Origin: Charina bottae
Taxonomy: Eukaryota > Chordata > Lepidosauria > Squamata > Charinaidae
Assembly (NCBI GenBank): GCA_023362775.1
Contig: JALMGJ010000008.1
Location: forward strand, 17,768,001-17,832,000
Direction of reading: 5' to 3'
Length of the DNA stretch: 64,000 bases
In this document: in pieces, positions 11,396-19,402 of the stretch
Position numbering within the stretch: position 1 is the first letter of the stretch
How the letters are laid out: each line of letters opens with the position of its first letter
The notes under the pieces: generated by a model
The model's input: only the letters and a program-made list of their open reading frames with translations
Told to the model about the DNA's origin: nothing
Databases searched by the model: none
Made by a program: the position numbers and the translations under genes

Positions 11396-11399
11396 AATC

Positions 11400-12090
11400 C
11401 TTCCTGTTCTGGGAGAAGAAGGAGAAGGAAACAGCCAGGACAGTTATTTTGGGGCTGTTCAAACCTCTGGGGGGTGCTCTTCTAGAGGCCAGAGAGCACA
11501 ACAGAGAAGGCTCAAAAGTGGGTCACAAAATATGCCACTTCTTAAGAGATGCAACCTGGATCATGCCAATTTTGCCAGTTCTTAACAGAATGAACAGAAA
11601 CAGTTGGAAAACAACTAGACCCTGTGTCATGTAGGGCCTCGTAGGTAACAACCAGCACCTTGAATTGCACCCAGAAATCTATTAGTAACCAGTGTAGCTC
11701 TGTAGCAGAGGTGTTACATGGGTGTACCAAGGAACACCCATGACTGCTTGTATGGCTGTACTCTGGACCAGCCGTAGCTTCTAAGTGATCTTCAAGGGCA
11801 GTCATGTGAGATGACTAAGGCATCAGTAAAGGGCCTCATGGTCCAACAAAGAACAAAACTAGTACAAAGGATGAATATGTGAAAAGGCTTTTTGGTCATA
11901 GCTGCCACCTGCTGTTCAAACAGGAGGTGTGGATCCAGGAAGACCCCCAAACTAGAGATCATCAACAAGTGTGATTCATACTGTCATGGTACTGTGCCCT
12001 GGTCTGAAATCCAACTGAAAAGACTCCAGAAAATCTGCCTCCTTTGAGGCCTCCTGGAGCTGCAGCATAACCATTACTTTATATGTGTAG
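11400..12090 (-). mobile_element. Decayed L2 LINE fragment
   Basis: Shares text with the minus-strand L2 at 58000-58600: 'gggcctcgtaggtaacaac' and 'ccttgaattgcacccag' (parallel to 'gggctttaaaggtaataacc' and 'ccttgaattgaatccgg'), and 'gctgccacctgctgttc' with 'aggaagacccccaaa'. A minus frame at 11542-11805 retains ELHWLLIDFWVQFKVLVVTY, the L2 ELHWLPV.FRIQFKVL motif. Confidence 0.7.
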
Positions 12091-12156
12091 ATTTCTGAAA
12101 GATATTCTCAAATATTTTAGAATAAAATTAAAATTAAAGAAAAATATATTGTTATT

Positions 12157-12491
12157 GGGGGCATGGTGGCTCAGCGGGTAAGACACCAGGCTTGTCAATT
12201 GGAAGATTGCAAGTTCGGAGGTTCGAATCCCTAGCCCTGCGTGACGGAGTGAGCTCCTGCACTAGCCCCAGCTCTTGCCAACCTAGCAATTCGAAAGCAT
12301 GCAAATACAAGTAGATTAAAAGGTACCACTTTGGTGGGTAGGTAACAGCGTTCCACATGCGTCATGCCGGCCACATGACCCTGGAAGCGTCTTCGGACAA
12401 CGCTGGCTCTTCGGCTAACAAACGGAGATGAGCACCGGTCCCTAGAGTCAGACACGTCTGCACAAATGTGCAGGGGGAACCTTTACCTTTT
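12157..12491 (+). mobile_element. Sauria-type SINE, full length
   Basis: Same head, middle and ACCTTT end as the copy at 2272. An imperfect 11-bp target duplication is visible: tatattgttat (12145-12155) and tatattcttat (12492-12502). Confidence 0.85.
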
Positions 12492-12503
12492 TATATTCTT
12501 ATA

Positions 12504-12671
12504 CTAAAATCTAGATATATGGACTTCCAAAGTGTCATGATGGAGGCTGAGTCTGATTCGGAAGAGGAAGGTCCTATAACAATAGAAGCGGGAAAGAATG
12601 GGGATGGCACGAAATTTGAACCGGATCCAAAGCAACTGATTGGGGACAGTCCAGAAGAAGAATAACCTCTG
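12504..12671 (+). mobile_element. Left part of a poly(A)-tailed, tandem-repeat retroposon (unclassified)
   Basis: This segment was one piece with 18619-19402 before gypsy-1 inserted. It holds an acidic open frame (MEAESDSEEEGP... ending GDSPEEE at a TAA at 12663-12665). Skipping the insertion, the same frame continues after that stop as PLPISARERRWKRR. I do not recognise the family. The 5' boundary is uncertain: the segment starts just after the SINE target duplication. Confidence 0.45.
12667..12671 (+). repeat. Target-site duplication of gypsy-1, left copy
   Basis: CTCTG directly before the TG of the 5' LTR, repeated exactly at 18619-18623 after the CA of the 3' LTR. Five base pairs is the usual length for Ty3/gypsy integrases. 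Confidence 0.95.
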
Positions 12672-12907
12672 TGTCAGAACTCTGGCAGAGTCCTGCCATT
12701 CCAACAGACGAGCATGTGGATTAAAGGGGAAAAGAAACTGACACAGAAGCAGACGAGCGCTTAGTGAAAAGAACGAACTCGCATCAACCCCGAATGATCC
12801 AGGAGATAGCAGCACTAATGACTGTCTGAGCACCCGGAACAAGCCCAGCGGAATGAGGGGGGAAACCAAGGACAATGGGGGGGGGAAACTCTATGGGATT
12901 AGAAAGG

Positions 12908-12914
12908 TTTAAAT
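12908..12914 (+). promoter_or_regulatory. TATA-like element of gypsy-1 LTR
   Basis: TTTAAAT, starting 32 bp before the candidate start A12940, the normal spacing for a TATA box. Present in both LTRs. Confidence 0.5.
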
Positions 12915-12977
12915 GTACAGCATAGAACTGCTTAAACTCATTCGCGTCTTTCTTTGCGTGTTAACCTTTTACTCTCC

Positions 12978-12983
12978 AATAAA
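12978..12983 (+). terminator. Polyadenylation signal in 5' LTR of gypsy-1
   Basis: AATAAA about 38 nt after the proposed start of R. In the 3' LTR the same position reads AATAGA, so signalling for full-length transcripts would be weakened. Confidence 0.6.
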
Positions 12984-13067
12984 CCGGTTACTGCTGAGCC
13001 AAATTGTGTCTGTCAATTGGTGTAAGAGAACCGTGCATTGGGGCAACTGAAGTGTGGCACCTGACAT

Positions 13068-13079
13068 AAAGACGTGAAT
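13068..13079 (+). promoter_or_regulatory. Candidate self-priming primer-binding site of gypsy-1
   Basis: AAAGACGTGAAT lies one nucleotide after the LTR. It pairs over 12 contiguous positions (one G-U) with 12940-12951, the proposed first 12 nt of the transcript. No tRNA-type TGG site follows the LTR. The Tf1/sushi group of LTR elements is known to prime reverse transcription with the 5' end of its own RNA. Confidence 0.6.
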
Positions 13080-13191
13080 CATTCAAAAGATTATTTTCCC
13101 GGGAACACACCGGCACACGCCAGAGGGTCCCACGGTCGACGATCAGCCTCAAAACATCGGGTGGTCGGACTCCAACTCTTTAAACCAGGAA

Positions 13192-14613
13192 ATGGAAAAA
13201 TCCGGAGCAGCAACCGTAACCCCAGACAACGTCGTACCCAGCACCTCCGCGGAGCAGGTGATGAGAGATGCACACCCAGTGACGGAGGTCCCAACCAAGG
13301 TAACAGGAAAAGGGAAAGGAAAGAGAGCCAAGGGAAAAGAGGCCCCGGAATCCCTCCTAACCCCAGCACAAAACACCTACAACCGATCGGTGGAGTGGTC
13401 AATAGGAGTTGGGGGCGGCATGAATCCCGGTCCAGGAAAGCAAGCAGCCAAATCCCGGATCTCCCAGGCTCAAAGAATCGCAGCGCTGGAGGACAGAGCA
13501 TCCCGTGTAGAGATGGGATTGGATAATATGGACTCAAAGCTAACGGCAATCCAAGCCGCACTGGAAAAACTACTGCAAAAGCCCCAACACCGAAGAAACG
13601 ATCAGGGGGCAGCGAATGAAGATAGTTCGTCCACTATTTCCTCTGAAGTCGAAAGCACAGAGGAAAGCGACCAGGAGGAAGAAGAGGAAAACGAGGAACC
13701 AAGAGAGCCACCCACACTCCTGACCACTGTAAGCAACATGCCTTTCCACCCGGTGAATAGGCCGGTAATCGTAACTAAACTAAAAACTAAATTTGATGGC
13801 GATCCAGAGAAGCTGGCATGTTTCCTAAACCACGTGTGAGGCTTCATGGAAGAGTCCAAAGGATTCTTCCTCAATGAAGAGGCAAAAGTGCGATATGTAT
13901 CAAATCTTCTTGTGGGGGAGGCAGCAAAGTGTCTGGCTACCCTGCACGAGACCCGAGCTAAAGAACTGTATAATTTTCACATGTTCATGAAAGCTTTGCG
14001 GAAAAGATTCGAGGACACACTGTCCCGAATGTCAGCCATAGCAGAAATCCAGAGACTAAGGCAAGGGCACCGCACCATAGCAGAATACGCTTTGGAATTA
14101 AAAAAATTGGTGAGCAGAGTACCGAATTGGCCAGAGTCATTCCGGGTGGAATACTTCCAGATGGGGCTACGGCCAGAATTACTGGACATGGCATTAGGAA
14201 GGGGAGACCCTGAGACGTTAGACGAGTGGATTCAGCTGGCGGGGAAAGTGGAAAGTGCAAAAATGCGGGTGCGCTCCTATCGTCAGTATCAAAACACGGG
14301 GAGAAACCAATACGCTAGCCAGCATCAACAAAAGAGAGACTTTGACAGAAAAACGTGGGCGGAAGAAAAGGAGACGAGAACTAAAAACAGATTGTGCTTC
14401 AAATGTGGAAGAGAAGGACACAGAATCCATGAATTTACACAGCAACCAGAAAACCCAAGAGCGAAAGAAAAACCTCACAAACCGTCAACGTACAAGCAGT
14501 CGACAGCAAAAGCCGCTACAGAAAGGAAGAAATACTCTGCAAGGGAGTCATCCATGGAGGATTCTACGGATGAAGAGTTTGTGCCGGCGGGAAACGACAG
14601 CGGTCTGTCCTAA
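13192..14613 (+). pseudogene. gag: gypsy-1 gag, one in-frame stop
   Basis: Encodes the structural polyprotein that packages element RNA. One frame runs from ATG 13192 to TAA 14611-14613 except for a TGA at 13837-13839, where gypsy-2 has an arginine codon. Order of features: a basic N-terminal part (GKGKGKRAKGK), a possible coiled stretch (QRIAALEDRASRVEMGLDNM), an acidic run (QEEEEENEEP), the retrotransposon-gag domain from about 13780 to 14270 (motifs FMKALRKRFEDT, WPESFRVEYFQMGL, TLDEWIQLAGKVE), and a zinc knuckle at 14395-14436. The knuckle reads C-X2-C-X4-H but its fourth ligand is Phe (14434-14436). Gypsy-2 keeps this Cys. The gag end overlaps the proposed frameshift signal. Confidence 0.9.
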
Positions 14614-14649
14614 AGTGCGCCGCGGGACAGGCCTTCAACACAGGGCGCA
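14589..14649 (+). promoter_or_regulatory. Candidate -1 ribosomal frameshift signal with H-type pseudoknot
   Basis: The slippery heptamer GGGAAAC (14589-14595) is in register G-GGA-AAC with the gag frame. After a 6-nt spacer, stem 1 pairs 14602-14610 with 14625-14633 (9 bp, one G-U). Loop bases 14616-14621 pair with 14644-14649 as stem 2 (6 bp). Loops are 5, 3 and 10 nt. The gag stop codon lies in loop 1. The same heptamer drives -1 frameshifting in PEG10, a domesticated sushi-type gag-pol. Gypsy-2 conserves the fold. Pol lies in the -1 frame, as required. Confidence 0.8.
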
Positions 14650-15218
14650 GCGACCTAATGACAACCGGAGACTGCCCCACCATGCAAGTAAAGGTAAACC
14701 ATGAAACTTTGGATGGGAGGGAACAATTTGTGGGGGCCGCAATAATAGACTCTGGTTGCTCCAGATGCTTAATGCACCCATCGGTTGCAATGGAACTAAG
14801 ACTAAACTTGTTTAAACTAAAAACACCGATCACATTTTGCCAACTGGATGGGTCGGACATGAAAGCGGGGCCAGTGGGTCATTTCACGGAAGCTGTAAAA
14901 ATGTCAGTGGGCACACACACAGAGACAATACGCTTCATTGTGGCCCCTATTGCAACACAACCCATCATTTTAGGATTAAAATGGTTAAGGGAAAGGAACC
15001 CCCAGATCGACTGGGTGTCTGGAGAGATGGAATTCATCGATGGGACATACATGGGGGATCACAACTCCAAAGTCACAGACTGTGCAGAACCAGGGCCAGC
15101 AGGGGTAGAACTAGAGGGGGCAAAGGACAATGGGGAGGGAATAACATTCCCGGGTAGCTACATTCCCGTTGAAGACGTATTCAATGAAGATGAATGCGAA
15201 CAACTACCCCCCCCATAG
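14595..15218 (+). pseudogene. pol: gypsy-1 pol, protease region
   Basis: The pol frame is -1 relative to gag and is open from the frameshift site. The aspartic protease catalytic motif appears as IIDSGCSRCLMHP (D-S-G), with the later IILGLKWLRERNPQIDW segment that ends retropepsin domains in gypsy elements. The frame closes at TAG 15216-15218, just after an 8-C run (15207-15214). The RT continues in another frame, so an indel in this C run is the likely break. There is no need for a separate start: the first ATG at 14658 lies inside the domain, and entry should be by frameshifting. Confidence 0.85.
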
Positions 15219-16131
15219 AAAAACAGATTGCGCCATTGAATTAATCCCGGGAGCCACATTCCCGAAACCCAAAATGTATGCCATGACACAAAGAGAGCTG
15301 CAAGAATTACGGAAATTTATCGACAAAAATTTAGCATGTGGGTTCATCGAACCAGCTAACTCCCCCCTAGCATCCCCAGTCCTATTTCGGAAGAAAAAAG
15401 ACGGGTCGCTAAGACTGTGCACAGATTACAGGGGGCTAAATGCCATCTCGGTAACCAATCAGTACCCGCTACCATTGCTAAAAGACATGCTGGCACAATT
15501 ATCAAAGGGCAAGATATTCACTAAATTGGACTTGAGAGAAGCCTAATACTGAGTCAGAATAAGGGAAGGGGATGAATGGAAAACAGCATTCAATTGTCCC
15601 CTGGGCTCATTTCAGTACCGCATCCTCCTGTTTGGGATTGCTGGAGGGCCGGGAATTTTTATGAAACTGTTTAACGAAGTCCTATTTGATTTCCTATACC
15701 AGGGAGTCATTGTATATTTAGACGATATACTCATTTTCTCTGAAAACTTAGAAGACCACATCAAACTAGTACGAGGGGTGCTTGAGAAATTACTGGAAGC
15801 CAAACTATATGTCAAGCTCTCGAAATGTGAATTTTACAAGGAGAATCTTGACTTCCTGGGGTTCCGCATCTCACACAATGGGATCGAAATGGACCCTGCC
15901 AAGGTACAAGCCGTACTGGGGTGGGAACCCCCGTGAACCCGTAGACAATTACAAGCGTTCATTGGGTTTGCAAATTTCTACAGACAATTTATTCACAATT
16001 TTGCGCAGATTGCACTGCCCCTGACAGATTTGTTAAAAACAAAAAACAAAGGGAAGGAAGCACCCACTAAACAACCCAGTACAAAAATCAAATGGAGCTG
16101 AGAGTGTCAGGAGGCATTTGACAAATTAAAA
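15215..16131 (+). pseudogene. pol: gypsy-1 pol, reverse transcriptase region with four stops
   Basis: RT blocks appear in order: SPLASPVLFRKKKDGSLRLC, DYRGLNAISV, YPLPLLKDML, KLDLREA, then VIVYLDDILIF with the catalytic YLDD at 15715-15726, then LDFLGFRIS and [15 protein letters not shown]. In-frame stops: TAA 15544, TGA 15550, TGA 15934 and TGA 16099. Comparing with gypsy-2, the first two replace Tyr and Arg codons and the third a Lys codon. No frameshift was seen inside the RT. Confidence 0.9.
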
Positions 16132-18099
16132 GTGCTGTTCACAGTGGAGCTGATTTTGAAGCACCCAGAGGTAGAGAAACCCTTCATAATACACACTGAC
16201 TCTTCCAACAACGTGGTTGGCTCCATATTGCTACAAGCAGATGGAGACAACAAATTAAGACCATGTGCCTACATATCCAAGAAATTCACAGAGACGGAAA
16301 AAAGGTGGCATGTGTGGGAGAAGGAGGCGTTCGCGGTCCGACACGCATTGGCAACTTGGCGCCATCTATTGGAAGGGTCACCCGTTCCGTTCCAAGTATG
16401 GACGGACCATAAAAATTTAGAGGCACTCAAGTCCCCTAGGAAACTGAACCCGAAGCAGCTTCGGTGGGCAGAATTTTTCAGCAGATTTAACTTTACATTA
16501 AAATACTTCCCAGGGGGAAAGAATTATTTGGCTGACGCACTGTCCCGCCTACCGCAACACGAAAGTAAGGCTGAGGACATCATAGACACTCTGATCCCAA
16601 ACAACACAGAGAAACACACACCAGACAGGCTAGAAGGGAATATGGCAATAACACAGAGCCACTCCGAATATAACAAAGACGAGAACGACTTGGAAAGGGA
16701 AATATGGAAGGAGACAGAAACTGTCTTTTGGTGGGGAGAGAATAAGACCACACTACAAGAGAACAATGGTCTGTGGTGGAAGGATGGGAAACTTTATGTA
16801 CCAGAAAGCACACGCAAAAGGGTACTAGAAATGAACCATGATTACAAAACGGCAGGGCATTTCGGGTTTGTAAAAACTGTTCATCTCATAAGGAGAAAAT
16901 TTTGGTGGCCCACACTCTGTAAAGACATAAAAACATACACAAAAACTTGCCCTGTATGTGCCACCACAAAGAGGACTATTGGAAAACCCACAGGGTTACT
17001 GCAGCCAGTGGCAAACCTGTCCCAACCATGGAAGCAAATAGCCATGGATTTCATTGTGGACTTACCGACAAGCAAAAACAAAAACTCCATCTGGGTGGTC
17101 ACGGATTTTTTCTCTAAGCAAGCTCACTTTATTGCTTGCAATGGGATCCCAGCAGCACCCAAATTGGCAAAAATGTTTGTGCAGCACATCTATCGGGCAC
17201 ACGGAACGCCCGAAAGGATCATAAGCGACCGCAGAAGTACATTTACTTCCAAATTCTGGCGGACTTTTTTAAAGATGATCGGATCACAACAAGGACTCAG
17301 TAGTGCGTTCCACGCTTGCACAGATGGTGTGACTGAACACATTAACTCCATAATAGAACAATACCTGTGGTGCTATATATGTTACCAGCAAAACGATTGG
17401 GCAGAAAAGCTACCGTTCGCTGAGGTTGCATATAACAACGCGGTGCACCAGAGCACTGGATTTTCACCGTTTAAAATTACCACGGGGCAGGACTTTGTAA
17501 CTATCCCCGAACTAGCAATGAACCCCCAAACGGAACCGGCAGCCCTGCTCAGAGCAGAGGAGTGGATCACGAAAATAACCAACAACTGGCCTGTCATGCT
17601 ACAAACTCTGCAGGAAGCGAAAGCTAGCTATAAAAAATTCGCAGACAAGAAAAGAACAGCAGAATGGGAGTTAAAAGTAGGCGACAAAGTCTACTTATCT
17701 ACAAAAAAATTGCGGTCCACACAACTGTCAAAGAAGCTAGCACCTAAATTCATGGGGCCTTTTCCAATTACAAAGGTAATCAACCCAGTCACAGCCACAC
17801 TACAGCTACCAAAAAGCTTAAAGAAAGTACACCCTGTATTCCACATTAGTTTACTCAAGCAATATTTTCTGTCAACGCAATGGCATCCTGAAACCCCCAC
17901 ACCAGCCCCGATGTTAGTCAATGGGGAACCGCACTCCGAAGTTGAAACCATCCTAGACTCCCGATGGCACAGAGGCAAATTACAATACTTAATAAAGTGG
18001 CAACACCTCCCTGCCGGCTTCAAAGAATGGGTGGCCGCAGATCACACGCAGGCACCGGAGTTAACGAAAAAATTCCACCGAGACTATAAACACCATTAA
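16132..18099 (+). CDS. pol: gypsy-1 pol, open RNase H - integrase - chromodomain segment
   Basis: 655 codons remain open. RNase H: Asp in HTDSS (16198), Glu in KEAFAV (16324), Asp in TDHKNLEAL (16405) and Asp in LADALSRLP. Integrase: an HHCC finger (His 16837 and 16858, Cys 16948 and 16957), and a catalytic triad Asp 17047, Asp 17227, Glu 17335 with the classic 35 residues between the last two. The second Asp lies in ISDRRS where most Ty3/gypsy proteins have DRG; gypsy-2 shares this. The C-terminus (about 17938-18060; EVETILDSRWHRGKLQYLIK) is a chromodomain, which in chromoviruses directs integration to marked chromatin. It is a fragment of the polyprotein and not an independent gene; the ATG is incidental. 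Confidence 0.92.
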   Translation: MLFTVELILKHPEVEKPFIIHTDSSNNVVGSILLQADGDNKLRPCAYISKKFTETEKRWHVWEKEAFAVRHALATWRHLLEGSPVPFQVWTDHKNLEALKSPRKLNPKQLRWAEFFSRFNFTLKYFPGGKNYLADALSRLPQHESKAEDIIDTLIPNNTEKHTPDRLEGNMAITQSHSEYNKDENDLEREIWKETETVFWWGENKTTLQENNGLWWKDGKLYVPESTRKRVLEMNHDYKTAGHFGFVKTVHLIRRKFWWPTLCKDIKTYTKTCPVCATTKRTIGKPTGLLQPVANLSQPWKQIAMDFIVDLPTSKNKNSIWVVTDFFSKQAHFIACNGIPAAPKLAKMFVQHIYRAHGTPERIISDRRSTFTSKFWRTFLKMIGSQQGLSSAFHACTDGVTEHINSIIEQYLWCYICYQQNDWAEKLPFAEVAYNNAVHQSTGFSPFKITTGQDFVTIPELAMNPQTEPAALLRAEEWITKITNNWPVMLQTLQEAKASYKKFADKKRTAEWELKVGDKVYLSTKKLRSTQLSKKLAPKFMGPFPITKVINPVTATLQLPKSLKKVHPVFHISLLKQYFLSTQWHPETPTPAPMLVNGEPHSEVETILDSRWHRGKLQYLIKWQHLPAGFKEWVAADHTQAPELTKKFHRDYKHH

Positions 18100-18188
18100 A
18101 ACACATTGATAAACTAACACTGCTTTCTCTCGTTTCAGATAAGACACTGATAATACAGAACCTGATAAGTAGATTGAGGACTAATCTT

Positions 18189-18205
18189 GGGAAGAGGGAG
18201 GAAAA
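18189..18205 (+). promoter_or_regulatory. Candidate polypurine tract of gypsy-1
   Basis: A 17-nt purine run, GGGAAGAGGGAGGAAAA, ends 16 nt before the 3' LTR. Plus-strand priming tracts usually abut the LTR, so either the tract is displaced or the true primer is elsewhere. Confidence 0.45.
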
Positions 18206-18221
18206 TCTTGGACCGGTGACA

Positions 18222-18618
18222 TGTCAGAACTCTGGCAGAGTCCTGCCATTCCGACAGACGAGCATGTGGATTAAGGGGGAAAAGAAACTGACACAGAAGC
18301 AGATGAGCGCTTAGTGAAAAGAACGAACTTGCATAAACCCCGAACGATCCAGGAGATAGCAGCGCTAATGTCTGTCTGAGCACCCGGAACGAGCCCAGCG
18401 GAATGAGGGGGGAAACCAAGGACAATGGGGGGGGGGGAAACTCTATGTGATTAGAAAGGTTTAAATGTACAGCATAGAACTGCTTAAACTCATTAGTGTC
18501 TTTCTTTGCGTGTTAACCTTTTACTCTCCAATAGACCAGTTACTGCTGAGCCAAATTGTGTCTGTCAATTGGTGTAAGAGAACCGTGCATTGGGGCAACT
18601 GAAGCATGGCACCTGACA
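18222..18618 (+). repeat. 3' LTR of gypsy-1
   Basis: Same ends as the 5' LTR, about 16 substitutions and a length change in a G-run. The region of the proposed transcript start reads ATTAGTGTCTTT here, and the AATAAA is mutated to AATAGA. Confidence 0.95.
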
Positions 18619-19402
18619 CTCTGCCTATCAGCGCACGAGAAAGGAGATGGAAAAGGCGATCTGAGCAATGTGAGGTGTGATTGGCCCCCGCCCGCAAATG
18701 GCGGGAAACGCAAAGGTTAAAAAGGAGGACGCAGCTGGTGCCAACTGCCGGAGACAACCGTTCACGTACCTTACTGCAGCCCAAAGTGAAACACGTTCCC
18801 GTCGCTGTGCCAGAGTTCCCACCCAAACCTCGTCTTGCCTCCACGCTAGAGCCTTGCCTTGCAACCCATCCGAGCCTCACGTCAGAGCCCTGCCTTGCCG
18901 CCCCACCAAGCCTTGCGCTGGAACCTTGCCTTGCTGTTCTGCCAAGCTTCGTGCCAGAGCCTTGCCTTGCTGCCCAGCCACATCCTGTGCCGGATTCTTG
19001 CCTTGCTGCCCAGCCATGTTTCGTACCAGAGTCTTGCCTTGTCACCTGCCGCTGCGCCGCACCCAAACCTTGTCTCACCACCACACTAAGCCTCGTGTTG
19101 TAACCTCGCCTTGCCGCCGTCGCTTCAAGCCTCATGCCAGAATCTCACCTTTCCTCCACGCCAAGCCTTGCACCGGGACCTCGCCCGCAGTCGCGAGCGA
19201 AATAATGTGATTATGGTTTGATATAGAGGAAGGGTTTGTTTGTGGGAATTGTTGTATATTCTTGCTGTGGAAAGCTGGATGCTACCTGTATGTATGTAAC
19301 TTTCTAAAAGTTTTCTCTTTTGTGTTTTTACACTTTTAATGTTTTTGTTTTTTGTACTTTTTAATCCTTGTAAAAAATAATAAAAACTTTGGAAAAAAAA
19401 AG
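18619..19402 (+). mobile_element. Right part of the poly(A)-tailed, tandem-repeat retroposon
   Basis: Starts at the gypsy-1 target duplication, carries a 36-bp tandem repeat in an open frame (18681-19103), then a T-rich 3' UTR, two AATAAA-like signals near 19377-19384, and an A-run to 19402. A 3' poly(A) points to reverse transcription of a polyadenylated RNA. Family unknown; alternatives are a LINE with a repeat-bearing 3' region or a processed host transcript. No target duplication found because the 5' limit is unclear. Confidence 0.5.
18849..19175 (+). repeat. 36-bp tandem repeat, about nine units, coding-type
   Basis: Units begin gagccttgccttgc and are 36 bp (one is 39 bp), so the reading frame is kept throughout. 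In one frame they encode a 12-residue repeat around EPCLAAxPSLxP. Units are diverged by several bases each. A partial unit precedes at about 18822-18848. Confidence 0.85.

Larger units (their letters stand above)
12672..13066 (+). repeat. 5' LTR of gypsy-1
   Basis: Runs from TGTCAGAACTC to GGCACCTGACA. Contains a TATA-like TTTAAAT at 12908-12914, a candidate transcription start at A12940 and an AATAAA at 12978-12983, giving a U3 of about 268 bp, a short R, and U5 to 13066. The start is proposed from self-complementarity to the priming site and the spacing to the TATA-like box. Confidence 0.95.
12672..18618 (+). mobile_element. Complete chromovirus-type Ty3/gypsy LTR retrotransposon (gypsy-1)
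   Basis: Two LTRs of 395 and 397 bp with TG...CA ends and a 5-bp target duplication enclose gag and pol in the Ty3/gypsy order: gag, protease, RT, RNase H, integrase, chromodomain. Gag has one nonsense codon; protease/RT has a frameshift and four stops; the last 655 codons are open. I count about 16 substitutions between the LTRs (about 4%), so the insertion is not recent. Such chromodomain elements are known from Anolis. The copy cannot be autonomous as it stands. Confidence 0.95.

Noticed and set aside
16524..18023. Minus-strand frames inside gypsy-1 pol
   Set aside because: Antisense shadows of the open RNase H-integrase frame.
18849..19175. CRISPR-like or repeat-protein gene
   Set aside because: Contiguous degenerate 36-bp units without spacers, no start context or exons, in a poly(A)-tailed element of a vertebrate genome.
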